From: HTCC2207 sp002685195
Lineage (GTDB): Bacteria > Pseudomonadota > Gammaproteobacteria > Pseudomonadales > Porticoccaceae
Reading direction: 5' to 3'
Assembly (NCBI GenBank): GCA_051201675.1
Contig: CP179212.1
Span: 744,001-808,000, forward strand
DNA length: 64,000 nt
Part shown: positions 26,410 to 36,378 of the stretch, in pieces
How the letters are laid out: every line of letters starts with the position of its first letter
Position numbering within the stretch: position 1 is the stretch's first letter
The notes under the pieces: model-generated
The model's database searches: none
What the model saw: only the letters and a program-made list of their open reading frames with translations
Told to the model about the DNA's origin: nothing
Made by a program: the position numbers and the translations under genes

Positions 26410-29124
26410 TTAGAAGCTGTAGTTAAGTGTTGCGCCCCACACACTACCTGGAGTTGTATATTCAGCAAAAGCTCCGGAAGCTAATGGTATGTTAAATGCA
26501 CCAGAGGCAGTTTTCTCATCGAACACATTCTTGCCGTAAAGCATCACAGCCCAATTGTCGCCTTTTAAACCAGTTCTGAAATTGGTCTTAGAGAAAGCAT
26601 CCTGATATGTCGCAGAATCGGTTGAACCACCGATCATCTGAAACCCATCGGTAAAGTTTACGTCTATGCTAGTCATCCACAGCAGACCACCCATGACAGG
26701 TCGAGCATAATCAGCACTCAGGGTACCGTTGTAATCAACACCAACCTTTTCGCCGGTTCGATCTACGCTAGATCCACTCTGCACGCCATCGCCTCGGAAG
26801 TTTGCTTGACATCCATCAAAAGACGTAACTGGATCAGAAGCATAAAGAACCTCACGTCCAAGAGCCCTAGCTAGCCCTAATATTCCAGACTGCTGCTGAA
26901 CAGTACACCCTGCGCCAGGATAGCTACCAAACTTACCATCATTTAATGCAAAGCTCGCACCCAGTTTCAGATGGTCAGTTGCTTGCCACTGCAGATCAAC
27001 TTCAAGGCCTTGGATCTCAGTGGTAGCGGCGTTTGTAACAACAAAACCGGTACCGACGAAGGTAGAGACTTGCTGATTTTCATACGTACTGTCATACAGA
27101 GCCCAGTTCAGAGTCATGCCGCCATCAAGCAAGGTGTGCTTTCCACCAATCTCGATTGAATCTGCGTTCTCATCATCATATTCAAAACCTGGTCCTGGCA
27201 CAGTAGGCAGCACACCATCAGCGTCAAAGGCTGGAAGCTGATCATCAACAGAGTTGAATCCACCACTTTTAAAGCCTTCTGAATAGCTTAGGTAGAACAT
27301 GCTGTCCTCTGATCGTGTCCACTCGATATTTGCCGCAGGCAAAAATTGATTGCTGGATCGACTTTCATTAAATTCATGAGCGACGCCTAGACCGAAACCA
27401 TCAACTATAGCAGCCAACACACCGTTGGTATTAGGTACCCCAAGTCCAGTTGAGTTGGTTGTTAGTTCCATGAGGGCATGTGCTCTTTTTTCTTCCTCTG
27501 TATATCGAGCACCGGCAGTAATGGCAACCGAGTCTGTCAGATCGTATGTTCCCTGGAAGAAGACAGCGCGCGAATTCGTATCCTGAGTCCAATTAGATAG
27601 GCGACCGGCTCGATGAAACTTTGTTGAACCTTCGACGCCAACTTGGAGTCTGTAATCCACACAACTAGGAGCGCCAGCGCCACAGCCTGTTGCAGCAGCG
27701 AGTTGATCTAAACTCAAAGGACCAAAAGGCGTATCGACGATAGTGGTAGCGTTTATTCCACCGACCTGCGCTGGGTTTAAAGCCAGAATTGTATCAAGGC
27801 CCAAGGCAGGGTTACCACCGCCAAGAATGGTCTTCATTAACATCTCGGGGAGGCCAAAGGTACCATCAATCACCACAGTTCGATCAATTTCTTGGTCTTG
27901 TTGGTCTAAATACACGCCGCCTACCCATGAAAAACGCCCGTCAGTAGGCGAAGTAATACGGAACTCTTGGCTAGTATGGTCGTATTCTGAAATGTCGGAT
28001 CTACCGATGAACTCTAATGGAAGCCAGTCAGCATCAAAGCCATCTTGATACTCATAACGGCCTCTACCAGCAACTGCAGTTAGCATGTAGCCGTTATCCA
28101 ATTCCATCTCGAAACTAAGCGATGTATCAGCAGTCGCAGTATCTGTCCCTGTTGGACGCTCACCTCCAGCATCACAGATAGCGGAGCTCATACCCATATT
28201 GGCTTCTAACGCACATCCACCAAGAGATAGTGAGTCCATGTAGGGAGTTCGACTTCGAGAAGCTACAATTCCAGCGAACTCAGGACGAACCATGCCAACC
28301 ACACCGAACATAAGGCCTGATGCCGCGCCCAAATTGGGCACTGGATTAAACACGGTAGTAATAGAATTCGCACCAAGACGTACGTTGTCACTCTCTGAGT
28401 GCTTCACCTCTACTCGCGTTGAATCAGTGGGCTCCCATGTTGCACTGGCTCGCCACATCGTTTCATCAACTGTAGGCACAGTCTTGACGGCTGCCCCAGC
28501 GTAGGTATTCTCAAACTCACCATCGTTAGAGCGATCTTTGTACGCGAGGCGCAGACCAATGGTATCGCCAATGGAGCCGGTTAAGTGACCCTCTAGAGTT
28601 GTACCGCCAAAGGATTCTTTACTGCCTGATATTTTGCCACCAAACTCTTCATCCGCGTCTGGAGTTGCAGTAGTAACATTGATAGCACCTGCAAGGGTAT
28701 TCTTGCCAAATAAGATGCCTTGTGGGCCTCTAAGTACTTCAACTTGTTGAACATCAAAAAGCGCTGTTCGGCTTTGACGAGATTTTCCGTAGTGGATGCC
28801 ATCAACATAGACACCGACAGATTGTTCAAAAGATTGATTTGCGCCAACACCTATGCCACGCATAGAAATAATAGTGTTTACGGCATTTTCTGTAATAGCC
28901 AAATTCGGAACGTACGCAGACATTTCAGCAAAGCTGTGTAATCCAGCTTCTTCAATTTTAGTCCCTGATATTGCCGTAAGAGATACAGGAACTTCTTGTA
29001 AGCTCTCCGCACGTTTTTGAGCGGTTACAATAACTTCTTCAAGTTCAGCTGCGTATGCACCGCTAGTTACCGTTGCTATAGCAATAGCAAGGCTACTAAG
29101 TGTGCGGAATGATTTTTTGTTCAT
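26410..29124 (-). CDS. TonB-dependent outer-membrane receptor (tandem copy 1)
   Basis: A 904-residue energised outer-membrane transporter. It has a signal peptide ending at SGAYAAE, a TonB box-like ELEEVIVTAQKR, and a plug domain with VPVSLTAISG and VEVLRGPQGILFGKNTLAGA. A 22-strand barrel follows, ending in GATLNYSF with the terminal Phe of outer-membrane proteins. The substrate is unknown. The protein is a close paralogue of the receptor immediately upstream (29592-32249), matching along its whole length with indels in the loops. It is separated from that gene by a terminator and about 420 bp. Confidence 0.92.
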   Translation of the reverse strand: MNKKSFRTLSSLAIAIATVTSGAYAAELEEVIVTAQKRAESLQEVPVSLTAISGTKIEEAGLHSFAEMSAYVPNLAITENAVNTIISMRGIGVGANQSFEQSVGVYVDGIHYGKSRQSRTALFDVQQVEVLRGPQGILFGKNTLAGAINVTTATPDADEEFGGKISGSKESFGGTTLEGHLTGSIGDTIGLRLAYKDRSNDGEFENTYAGAAVKTVPTVDETMWRASATWEPTDSTRVEVKHSESDNVRLGANSITTVFNPVPNLGAASGLMFGVVGMVRPEFAGIVASRSRTPYMDSLSLGGCALEANMGMSSAICDAGGERPTGTDTATADTSLSFEMELDNGYMLTAVAGRGRYEYQDGFDADWLPLEFIGRSDISEYDHTSQEFRITSPTDGRFSWVGGVYLDQQDQEIDRTVVIDGTFGLPEMLMKTILGGGNPALGLDTILALNPAQVGGINATTIVDTPFGPLSLDQLAAATGCGAGAPSCVDYRLQVGVEGSTKFHRAGRLSNWTQDTNSRAVFFQGTYDLTDSVAITAGARYTEEEKRAHALMELTTNSTGLGVPNTNGVLAAIVDGFGLGVAHEFNESRSSNQFLPAANIEWTRSEDSMFYLSYSEGFKSGGFNSVDDQLPAFDADGVLPTVPGPGFEYDDENADSIEIGGKHTLLDGGMTLNWALYDSTYENQQVSTFVGTGFVVTNAATTEIQGLEVDLQWQATDHLKLGASFALNDGKFGSYPGAGCTVQQQSGILGLARALGREVLYASDPVTSFDGCQANFRGDGVQSGSSVDRTGEKVGVDYNGTLSADYARPVMGGLLWMTSIDVNFTDGFQMIGGSTDSATYQDAFSKTNFRTGLKGDNWAVMLYGKNVFDEKTASGAFNIPLASGAFAEYTTPGSVWGATLNYSF

Positions 29125-29546
29125 AAAAGACCCCTGTAGATAGTTCGTAAAATTGTGTGTTTTTTTTTAAATTACTCGGTGGTAACTTTTGGTGTCGCTG
29201 TTCGAGTGATGGCGAACGATGCAGCTACGCATATATTGCCGGAGCTTCACTATCAATCACCATACATGAGTCTTTCTCAAAAGTGAATAATAATAGTTTA
29301 ACGAATAAATAATCAACAAGAGTCATTTGAAGAAATAACTTTGATTAATAGTCTCACTTTGTGCTGTGTAAAAATTCTATAAGTGCATGATAGGCGCAGG
29401 AAAAATTTAAGAGTTAAGACAAACTGCATTGTTAACTGGACTTTATTGCATTACTGCTAATTGTATAAATGTTGATTTATATGACGGTTAAATTACCACA
29501 TATAATTAAGCAAGCTTTGCTAGGGAGTGTTTAATGGGCATACAAT
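29125..29546. other. Intergenic region upstream of TonB receptor 1
   Basis: About 420 AT-rich bases with no credible gene. GTTCG/CGAAC form a short dyad at 29200-29217. The 13-mer TTGATTTATATGA (29472-29484) recurs exactly at 32413-32425 upstream of the paralogous receptor. No clear promoter was recognised. Confidence 0.4.
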
Positions 29547-29574
29547 AAAAAAGGACGGGTTACCCCGTCCTTTT
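29547..29574 (-). terminator. Rho-independent terminator of TonB receptor 2
   Basis: A GGACGGG/CCCGTCC stem extended by four A-T pairs, with a 4-base loop, followed by T residues on the minus strand. It lies 18 bases past the receptor stop codon. Confidence 0.9.
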
Positions 29575-29591
29575 AGATGTAGCCTTTGGTA

Positions 29592-32249
29592 TTAGAAACT
29601 ATAGCTGAGTCTAGCACCCCATACCGATCCTTCGCTTGTATATTGACCATGAGAGCCAGCAGCTAAAGGAATATCATAGGAGCTAGTGGCAGTTTCTTTA
29701 TCTGTGATATTTCTGCCGTACAACATGACAGTCCAGTTTTCAGCCCGAATCCCGGTGCGAAGATTAAACTTCTCGAAACCTTCATGGTAGTCAATAGGGT
29801 CTCGATCACCAGTCATAAAGTAACCGTCGGTAAAGTTCATATCAACGCTCGTGAACCAAAGAAGGCCAGAGGCTAGAGGTCTTGTGTAATCAGCCCATAA
29901 CGATCCGTTGTAGTCTGTTCCTACTTGAGCTCCTGCTAGATCCTGACCTGAACCAGCTTGAACTCCATCACCTCTAAATTGAGCTTGGCAAGCACCCGCC
30001 GAGGTAACTGGAGAATCAACTGTTAAAACGCCAAGTGCTAACAGATCTGAGGCTTGTTTTGCAGTACAGCCAGCTCCTGGGAATGAGCCGTAGGATCCGT
30101 CGGTAAAAGCAGCGCTTGCACCAACCCTTAAGTTATCCGTGGCTTGCCAGGTCATATCAATTTCCAAACCTTCAACGTCTGTCGTGGCGGCATTGGTTAC
30201 AACAAAGCCAAGACCTACGAAGGTTGAAACTTGTTGGTCGGTATACTCGCTGTTAAAGTACGCCCAATTCAGATTCATGGCGCCATCTAAAAGCGTATGC
30301 TTCCCACCGATTTCAAATGATTTTGCACCTTCATCGTCGTACTCGAAACCGAGCCCTGGTACGGTCGGTTGTGGACCGGCCGCAGTAAATGCTGGCTCTT
30401 GGGAATCTACCGCATTAAAGCCACCAGTTTTGAAGCCCTCTGAATAACTGAAGTAAAACTTACTATCTTCAGATCGAGTCCACTGCAAGTTCATCGCTGG
30501 AGTCAACTTACTAGTTGAGCGTTGCTCGTTGAAATTGTGGTCGTAGCGACCAAAGAACGAGCCATTTAAACCAGCCAGTAGCGGACTTGGATTAGGGTTT
30601 GCTAACCCAGTTGAGCTAGTAGTCTGATAAGCGTCAGCATGAGCTCGCTTTTCCTCCTCGGTATACCGTACACCGGCTGTAAGAGAAAGGGAGTCACTCA
30701 GGTCTAGAGTTCCCTGTAAGAACACGGCTCGAGAGTTGGTATTTTGTTTCCAATTCGAAATAGTTCCCACCCCTTGGAACTTGGTTACGCCTTCAACACC
30801 TGGATACAGTCTATAGTCTACACAAGTAGGGGCGCCAACAGCACAACCCGTAGCATCATAAAGACCCTGAAGAGTCAAACCTGTGTCGCCTGCTGGTGTC
30901 GTAGCGTTTACACCAGCGACTTGCGCCGGAGAGTACGCCAAGAAGGTATCCAGTCCAACAATAGCTGGCATAATATGAGGGATACCGAAGGTTCCGTCAA
31001 TTGCAACGAGGCGGTCAATTTCTTGTTCCTGCTTATCTAGGTATGCGCCGGCTACCCATGAGAATTTACCATCAGTGGGAGAGCTGATACGAAATTCTTG
31101 ACTGTTGTGGTCATAATCAGAAATGTCACTTCGACCAATGAACCGCAAAGGCAAAAAGTCAGCATCAATGCCATCCTGATAGGTGTAACGACCTCGACCA
31201 GCAACAACATTCAGTGTGTAACCATTGGGTAGTTCCATCTCAATATTTAGCGAGCTGTCTGCCGTCTCTGTATCTGTTCCCTCTGGTCTCTCTCCACCAC
31301 TTTCACAGATTGAAGAGGTCATACCCATATGGGCCTCTAAAGCGCAACCACCATATGATCGCGTGTCTCTGTAGCCATCTCTTGGTTCAGAGTTCACATA
31401 GCCCGCATAAGAGGGGAAAACTGCCCCCATAGTGCCGTACATAAGAGCATTAGATGCTGGAATGTTAGGTAAAGGACTAAACAGTGTTACTAGAGCGTTA
31501 GCACCCAAGCGCTCGAACTCGCTTTCAGAATGCTTGAACTCAACCGATGTATTGTCTGTTGGTTCCCAAACTACACTGGCACGCCACATTGACTCGTCAA
31601 CTGTAGGCATCATTGGGACTTCAGTGTCAGGATAGGTGTTCTTCAGATGGCCATCAACTTGACGGTCTTTATAGGCAACTCGCCATGCCATTGTATCAGT
31701 CAAGGATCCAGTCAAGTGGCCTTCAACGATTTCACCACCATAAGACTCTTTACTAATATTAATTTTTCCGCCAGTGTCTTGGCCGATCTCAGGCGAGGCT
31801 GAAGTGATATTAATTGCACCAGCAAGGTTGTTTTTCCCAAATAAAATGCCCTGTGGGCCTCTCAAGACCTCAACTTGCTGTAAATCAAATAATCCAGTTC
31901 TAACTTGGCGGCTTTTTCCGTAGTGAATGCCATCAACGTAGATACCAACAGATTGCTCAAATGACTGATTAGCGCCAGCGCCAACACCACGCATACCAAT
32001 AATAGTATTTACCGCATTCTCAGTGACAGATAGATTCGGTACATAGGCTGATATTTCTTGAAAGCTGTGTATACCGACTTCTTGCATTTTTTCACCTTCC
32101 AGAGCTGTCATCGAAATTGGAACATCTTGTAGACTCTCAGCTCTTTTTTGTGCTGTAACGATAATTTCTTCGAGTTCCGCTGCATAGGTGTTACCGAAGA
32201 AAGCGGTGATGGCTATTGCCAATAAACCGCGAGTGCGAAGTGATTTCAT
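29592..32249 (-). CDS. TonB-dependent outer-membrane receptor (tandem copy 2)
   Basis: An 885-residue receptor with a signal peptide (cut near FGNTYAAE), the TonB box region ELEEIIVTAQKR, the plug motif LRGPQGILFGKNNLAGAI and the terminal GARLSYSF. The plug and most barrel strands are nearly the same as in the receptor at 26410-29124, for example SFEQSVG, YVDGIHYGKSRQ and FYLSYSEGFK-type blocks. The extracellular loops differ by substitutions and small indels, as expected after a tandem duplication with divergence in ligand choice. Confidence 0.92.
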   Translation of the reverse strand: MKSLRTRGLLAIAITAFFGNTYAAELEEIIVTAQKRAESLQDVPISMTALEGEKMQEVGIHSFQEISAYVPNLSVTENAVNTIIGMRGVGAGANQSFEQSVGIYVDGIHYGKSRQVRTGLFDLQQVEVLRGPQGILFGKNNLAGAINITSASPEIGQDTGGKINISKESYGGEIVEGHLTGSLTDTMAWRVAYKDRQVDGHLKNTYPDTEVPMMPTVDESMWRASVVWEPTDNTSVEFKHSESEFERLGANALVTLFSPLPNIPASNALMYGTMGAVFPSYAGYVNSEPRDGYRDTRSYGGCALEAHMGMTSSICESGGERPEGTDTETADSSLNIEMELPNGYTLNVVAGRGRYTYQDGIDADFLPLRFIGRSDISDYDHNSQEFRISSPTDGKFSWVAGAYLDKQEQEIDRLVAIDGTFGIPHIMPAIVGLDTFLAYSPAQVAGVNATTPAGDTGLTLQGLYDATGCAVGAPTCVDYRLYPGVEGVTKFQGVGTISNWKQNTNSRAVFLQGTLDLSDSLSLTAGVRYTEEEKRAHADAYQTTSSTGLANPNPSPLLAGLNGSFFGRYDHNFNEQRSTSKLTPAMNLQWTRSEDSKFYFSYSEGFKTGGFNAVDSQEPAFTAAGPQPTVPGLGFEYDDEGAKSFEIGGKHTLLDGAMNLNWAYFNSEYTDQQVSTFVGLGFVVTNAATTDVEGLEIDMTWQATDNLRVGASAAFTDGSYGSFPGAGCTAKQASDLLALGVLTVDSPVTSAGACQAQFRGDGVQAGSGQDLAGAQVGTDYNGSLWADYTRPLASGLLWFTSVDMNFTDGYFMTGDRDPIDYHEGFEKFNLRTGIRAENWTVMLYGRNITDKETATSSYDIPLAAGSHGQYTSEGSVWGARLSYSF

Positions 32250-32815
32250 TTTAATAGACCCCTTTTAGATAGATGAATGACTTATTTTTGATGCCTTTAC
32301 ATGCCTTAAAAATAGAAAGTCACCCTTAAGATAGCCCTATACGCGATACAACACAGCATAAGATTTACTCGCTAAAACATAGTTTTTAGGCGAATTTTCA
32401 AGCTTAAAGCCATTGATTTATATGAGAATTATTGAATTTTGATGTTTTTGTGTGTAAGGCTCTTTGTCAACGGGTCTACTATATAAGTGTCGTTGTGATT
32501 TAGTATGGTATTTACTTCAAACTAAATGCCATTGACTTTGATAGTTTTAGTTTGAATTTATGGGTTTGCGATAGTGAATTGTAGAATTATTCTTCAGGAC
32601 CTGAAAAGCTCAAAAACTATGTTATTTGCATGCACCCTTAAGAAATAACCGCCTGTAAGAACCAGAAATAGACTTGATAGGGTTCAGTTGTCTGAGGAGG
32701 TTATTAGAGATCGGTCTATCATGTTTTTAATTTTCAAGCCTAGATCACGCGCGCGGATGCACTTGTATTATTCCTCACCCCTGTTACGGTACTGCCAATA
32801 AAAGAGAAAGCTACA
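32250..32815. other. 566-bp gene-free region with nested inverted repeats
   Basis: No gene seen. Perfect inverted repeats are present: AACATAGTTTTT at 32376-32387 with its complement at 32612-32623 (12 bp, 224-base gap), and inside them TTCAAACTAAA at 32516-32526 with its complement at 32546-32556 (11 bp, 19-base gap). A 13-bp palindrome TTCAGGACCTGAA lies at 32593-32605. The region holds the promoters of the divergent TonB receptor 2 and the permease. Confidence 0.5.
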
Positions 32816-34133
32816 ATGAACAATGTCTCAAAAAGTGGGTCGGGTAAAGAAATAGGTTTCTGGCGCGGTTGGTCTATCGCTGTGGGCTGTGCTATTGGGT
32901 CTGGGATCTTTATGATGCCAACACTACTGGCTCCCTATGGCATGCTTGGTTTGGCTGGTTGGTTGACCGCTGGAGCCGGTACATTGCTAGTGGCTCTGTG
33001 TTTGTCCAGACTGGTGAAGCGAGTACCTAAGCTCGGGGGCCCTTACGCTTATGTTCAAGCAGGGCTTGGCAACTTCGCTGGATTTTTGATTGCCTGGACA
33101 TATTGGATCTCCTGTATTGCTCGCAGCCTCGGGCATTGCGGTTGCCTTTGTGGGGTATCTGGGAGTCTTTTTGCCATCGATAACAGAATCTTCGGTACTC
33201 AGCCTTTTAGTTGCTCTGGCATTGATATGGTCAGTAGTGGGTCTAAATATTCGCAGTATCGAAAGCAGTGGCACATTCCAGGTTGTCACAACATTTCTAA
33301 AAATATTGCCCTTGATATTTATTATTGTGTTGGGCTTTTCCAACATGCAACCTGAGATTTTACCGCCTGTAAACCCCACTGATCTGCATCCTGTGGCACT
33401 GTTAGCGACAGTAACCACCTTAGTAATGTGGTCTTTTATCGGAATTGAGACGGCTACGGTTCCTGCAGACAATATTGTTGAACCAGAAAAAACTATTCCA
33501 CGCATACTCATTGCATCGGTTTTAACCGTGCTAGTTATTTATTTTTTGGTGAGCTTGGCTATCGCGCTCATTGTGCCAGCAAACGAACTACTGGGTTCAA
33601 CTGCGCCTTTTTCATTAGCGGCAACAAAGGTAATGGGGCCAGTTGGTGGAGCAATTATAACTATTGGAGCCCTCATCTCGACCCTAGGTTCGCTGAATGC
33701 GAATACACTAACAGCAGGGCAGGTACCTTTGGCAGCGGCTAAGGATCATTTACTCCCGGTTAAATTTCTGACTTTAAGTTCAACAGGCACACCAATATTC
33801 TCATTCCTTGTGTCTGGCGGATTTATGTCCCTTTTGTTATTACTTAACTACACCAAGGGTTTGGTTGCTGCATTTACCTTTATGGCGATGTTATCAACAT
33901 TGTCTACGTTGATGGCCTACGCATTCTCAGCAGTCTCTGAGTTCTATTTTTTGAAGAGAGATCAGCCAGGCCCGGCGCGAAATCGAGCAATTGTTCTCTC
34001 GGTTGCAGCCTTCCTGTATTCCTTTTTTGCTATTTGGGGTGCAGGGGTAGAAGTTGTATTTTATTCCTTCATGCTAATTATCATTGGCATGCCTTTTTAC
34101 GCACTTGTTCGAGAAGACGCTAGAGACCTATAG
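32816..34133 (+). pseudogene. APC-family amino-acid permease/antiporter, frameshifted
   Basis: An arginine/agmatine antiporter-like permease split by one extra base. The first frame (from 32816) carries the APC entry helix WSIAVGCAIGSGIFMMPTLL and runs to AWTYWIS near 33112. The rest is in the +1 frame from about 33123 (ASGIAVAFVGYLGVFLPS) to 34133. Skipping one base at about 33119-33122 restores a 438-residue protein of normal family length, with about twelve helices. The break is either a real disabling mutation or a base-call error; the downstream frame is otherwise undamaged, which favours a recent or technical cause. The hydrolase gene starts 1 base after its stop. Confidence 0.8.
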
Positions 34134-34134
34134 T

Positions 34135-35001
34135 ATGAATCAATTCAATGAATATTCCGCCATAGCGCAGGTTGCTGTGCGCAACACTGAAAATGCTTTT
34201 ATTAATCAGCAAAAACTACGAGACGAATGGAAGGCTCTTCGATTTCATGACATGCCAGATATTGATGAGGCTCATAACGAGTATGACCAGTTCAGACATG
34301 TTTTAGAGAAGTCTGGTGCAGACATTATTGATCTTCCGAGTGATGAAACTCTGACTATTGACAGTATTTATACCCGAGACAGTATTTTGATCAGCCCAAA
34401 AGGCCTAATACTTTGCAATATGGGCCGAGCCAGCAGGACTCCTGAGGCAAGATCTAATGCTGAAGTTTATAAGTCTTTTGGTCATCAAGTTGCTGGTGAA
34501 ATTGTTGCCCCTGGAACGTTGGAGGGGGGTGATTTTATTTGGGTTGATGAACATCATGCGGCCGTTGGTCTTGGTCCGAGGACAAACAAAGAGGGGATTG
34601 CTCAGTTGCAGGCTATTTTGGGTGAAGAGGTAGATTTACATATCGTTGAATTGCCGACTCCAGAACACCCTGATGATGTGTTGCACCTTATGTCGATTAT
34701 TTCTCCTCTGGATAAAGATTTAGCATTGATCTATCGCACGTTGATGCCCACTCAATTTATTGAGTGGCTCGAGCAATTGGGCATAGCCTTTGTTGATGTG
34801 CCAGAGGCTGAGTATCTGCCAATGGGTTGCAATGTTCTCGCACTGGGGCCGAGACAAGTATTGATGTTAGAAAACTTACCTGGTGTCAAGAGTGGGTTAG
34901 AGGTTGCAGGCTGTTCTGTGACAACCTACAAAGGGTTAGAGATCAGTCGCAAAGGCGAAGGCGGTCCCACCTGTTTGACTCGTCCTTTAGTACGAGGGTA
35001 A
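34135..35001 (+). CDS. Dimethylargininase / arginine deiminase-family hydrolase
   Basis: A guanidine-modifying enzyme of 288 residues that would release an amine or ammonia from a substituted arginine to give citrulline. The nucleophile is Cys280 in GGPTCLTRPLVRG. LEGGDFIW, GLGPRTNKEG and HPDDVLHLMSI supply the substrate and His positions. I start at the ATG 1 base after the permease stop; an upstream in-frame start would overlap the permease. The permease is the likely supplier of the substrate. Agmatine deiminase-type activity is an alternative. Confidence 0.82.
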   Translation: MNQFNEYSAIAQVAVRNTENAFINQQKLRDEWKALRFHDMPDIDEAHNEYDQFRHVLEKSGADIIDLPSDETLTIDSIYTRDSILISPKGLILCNMGRASRTPEARSNAEVYKSFGHQVAGEIVAPGTLEGGDFIWVDEHHAAVGLGPRTNKEGIAQLQAILGEEVDLHIVELPTPEHPDDVLHLMSIISPLDKDLALIYRTLMPTQFIEWLEQLGIAFVDVPEAEYLPMGCNVLALGPRQVLMLENLPGVKSGLEVAGCSVTTYKGLEISRKGEGGPTCLTRPLVRG

Positions 35002-35035
35002 TTAGGCTCCATCAAACCCTGCTTAAGCGTCTCGA

Positions 35036-35050
35036 CCGCACTCAGTGCGG
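35036..35050. other. GC-rich hairpin between hydrolase and lipoprotein genes
   Basis: A perfect 15-bp palindrome, CCGCACTCAGTGCGG, lies in the 87-bp gap. There is no T run after it, so it may be an mRNA-stability hairpin, weak terminator or operator. Confidence 0.4.
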
Positions 35051-35088
35051 CGTGTATATTTGTCTTATTAACCCAACGATTAAAAATC

Positions 35089-36342
35089 ATGCAGAGATAC
35101 TTTAGAAAATTTACGATGATGATCATTCTGCTGCTGGCCGCGGGATCTTGTGCCGAGCAATCTAAAGAAACCCGAGTATTGGCAGATTGGTCATCCCCTG
35201 CAGGACAAAATTCTGTTTCACCTAACTTAAGTCTGGATCTCAGTGGATCTCCAATATTGAGTTGGATGAAAGTTGGAGAGAATACTGTTGCTCTTGAGTA
35301 CTCGCGCTGGGAGGGTAGTCGTTGGTCGAGTCCAGTTACTGTGGCGAAAGGTGATAATTGGTTGGTTAATCGCGCTGATTTCCCGTCAGTTGTGCAGTTA
35401 ACTGAATCGCTATGGGCTTCGCATTGGCTGGTCATGACAGACCCTGCTATATTTGCGTACGATGTTGTTATAAGCCTATCAACAGATGGTGGAGTTACTT
35501 GGGATGCTCCACTGACGCCACATACAGATGGAACTTTCAGTGAGCATGGCTTCGTTAGTTTCTTTGTCAATGGAGATGACGTTGGCGCAGTCTGGCTCGA
35601 TGGGCGAGAAATGGTTGCAACTCATGGTCTATCAATGTCAGCTGACGGCGCACACGGCAGCGCTGGTGGCATGACGCTTCGCTCGACGCAGATTAAAAGC
35701 GATGGAACTCTGACCAAAGACCAAGTTATTGATAGTTTGGTTTGTGATTGTTGTCAGACGGATATAGCTCAGTCTGTTGAGGGCCCTGTGTTGGTTTTTC
35801 GCAATCGAACCAAAGATGAATACCGAGATATTTATTTCTCACACATGATTGAAGGGCAGTGGAGTGAACCCAAACCAGTATCTGTGGACGGATGGAAGAT
35901 TGCTGGATGTCCGGTCAATGGTCCATCTGTAGCGACAAATGATGAGGCGACAGCTGTTGCTTGGTATACCCAAGCCAAGGGTTATGGTGAGGTTAAATTG
36001 GCTGTTTCTGGAGCTGGTGTTGACTCATTCTCTGATCCATTAGTTGTTGACGAAGGGGATTCTGTTTTAGGACAAGTAGGGCTGGCTGCAACGTCTAATG
36101 GCGGATTTCTGGTGAGTTGGATGACTTTCTCAGAGGGCACTGCGGGTCAACTGAATCTTAGATATGTTGATAGAGAAGGCGTGGCTAGTTCAGTCTTTGA
36201 GGCTACCAGAATCACCATGACACGCAGAGCAGGTCTGCCTCAGATGGTCCTCTTTGATAATTTGGCCGTAACGACTTGGACTGGGGGTGGTGAGACTTAT
36301 AAAGCCGTTGAGGTGGCCACGACCCGGTTTGATACCCTTTAA
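35089..36342 (+). CDS. Exported lipoprotein with sialidase-like beta-propeller fold
   Basis: A 417-residue protein with a lipoprotein signal ending LLAAGSC (Cys21, followed by Ala, so probably outer membrane). Repeats of the Asp-box type are visible (SLSTDGGVTWDAPLTPH) along with recurring SW/W strand pairs, which suggests a sialidase-type six-blade propeller. The Arg triad of true sialidases is not evident, so enzymatic sialidase activity should not be assumed. The motif VCDCCQTDI at about residue 220 and GCPVNGPS later could bind a metal or form disulfides. Confidence 0.6.
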   Translation: MQRYFRKFTMMIILLLAAGSCAEQSKETRVLADWSSPAGQNSVSPNLSLDLSGSPILSWMKVGENTVALEYSRWEGSRWSSPVTVAKGDNWLVNRADFPSVVQLTESLWASHWLVMTDPAIFAYDVVISLSTDGGVTWDAPLTPHTDGTFSEHGFVSFFVNGDDVGAVWLDGREMVATHGLSMSADGAHGSAGGMTLRSTQIKSDGTLTKDQVIDSLVCDCCQTDIAQSVEGPVLVFRNRTKDEYRDIYFSHMIEGQWSEPKPVSVDGWKIAGCPVNGPSVATNDEATAVAWYTQAKGYGEVKLAVSGAGVDSFSDPLVVDEGDSVLGQVGLAATSNGGFLVSWMTFSEGTAGQLNLRYVDREGVASSVFEATRITMTRRAGLPQMVLFDNLAVTTWTGGGETYKAVEVATTRFDTL

Positions 36343-36378
36343 ACATATGTCCAATTGTTAAATGTATAGGAGCATTCG

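Noticed and set aside
33110..33125. Programmed ribosomal frameshift in the permease
   Set aside because: No slippery heptamer, Shine-Dalgarno-like stimulator or hairpin was seen at the junction.
33090..34133. Second permease fragment as an independent short gene with TTG start
   Set aside because: It lacks the first two helices, has no ribosome site, and joins the upstream fragment after a one-base correction.
35089..36342. Annotation as a true exo-alpha-sialidase
   Set aside because: Only the propeller fold and one Asp-box are visible; catalytic residues are not evident.
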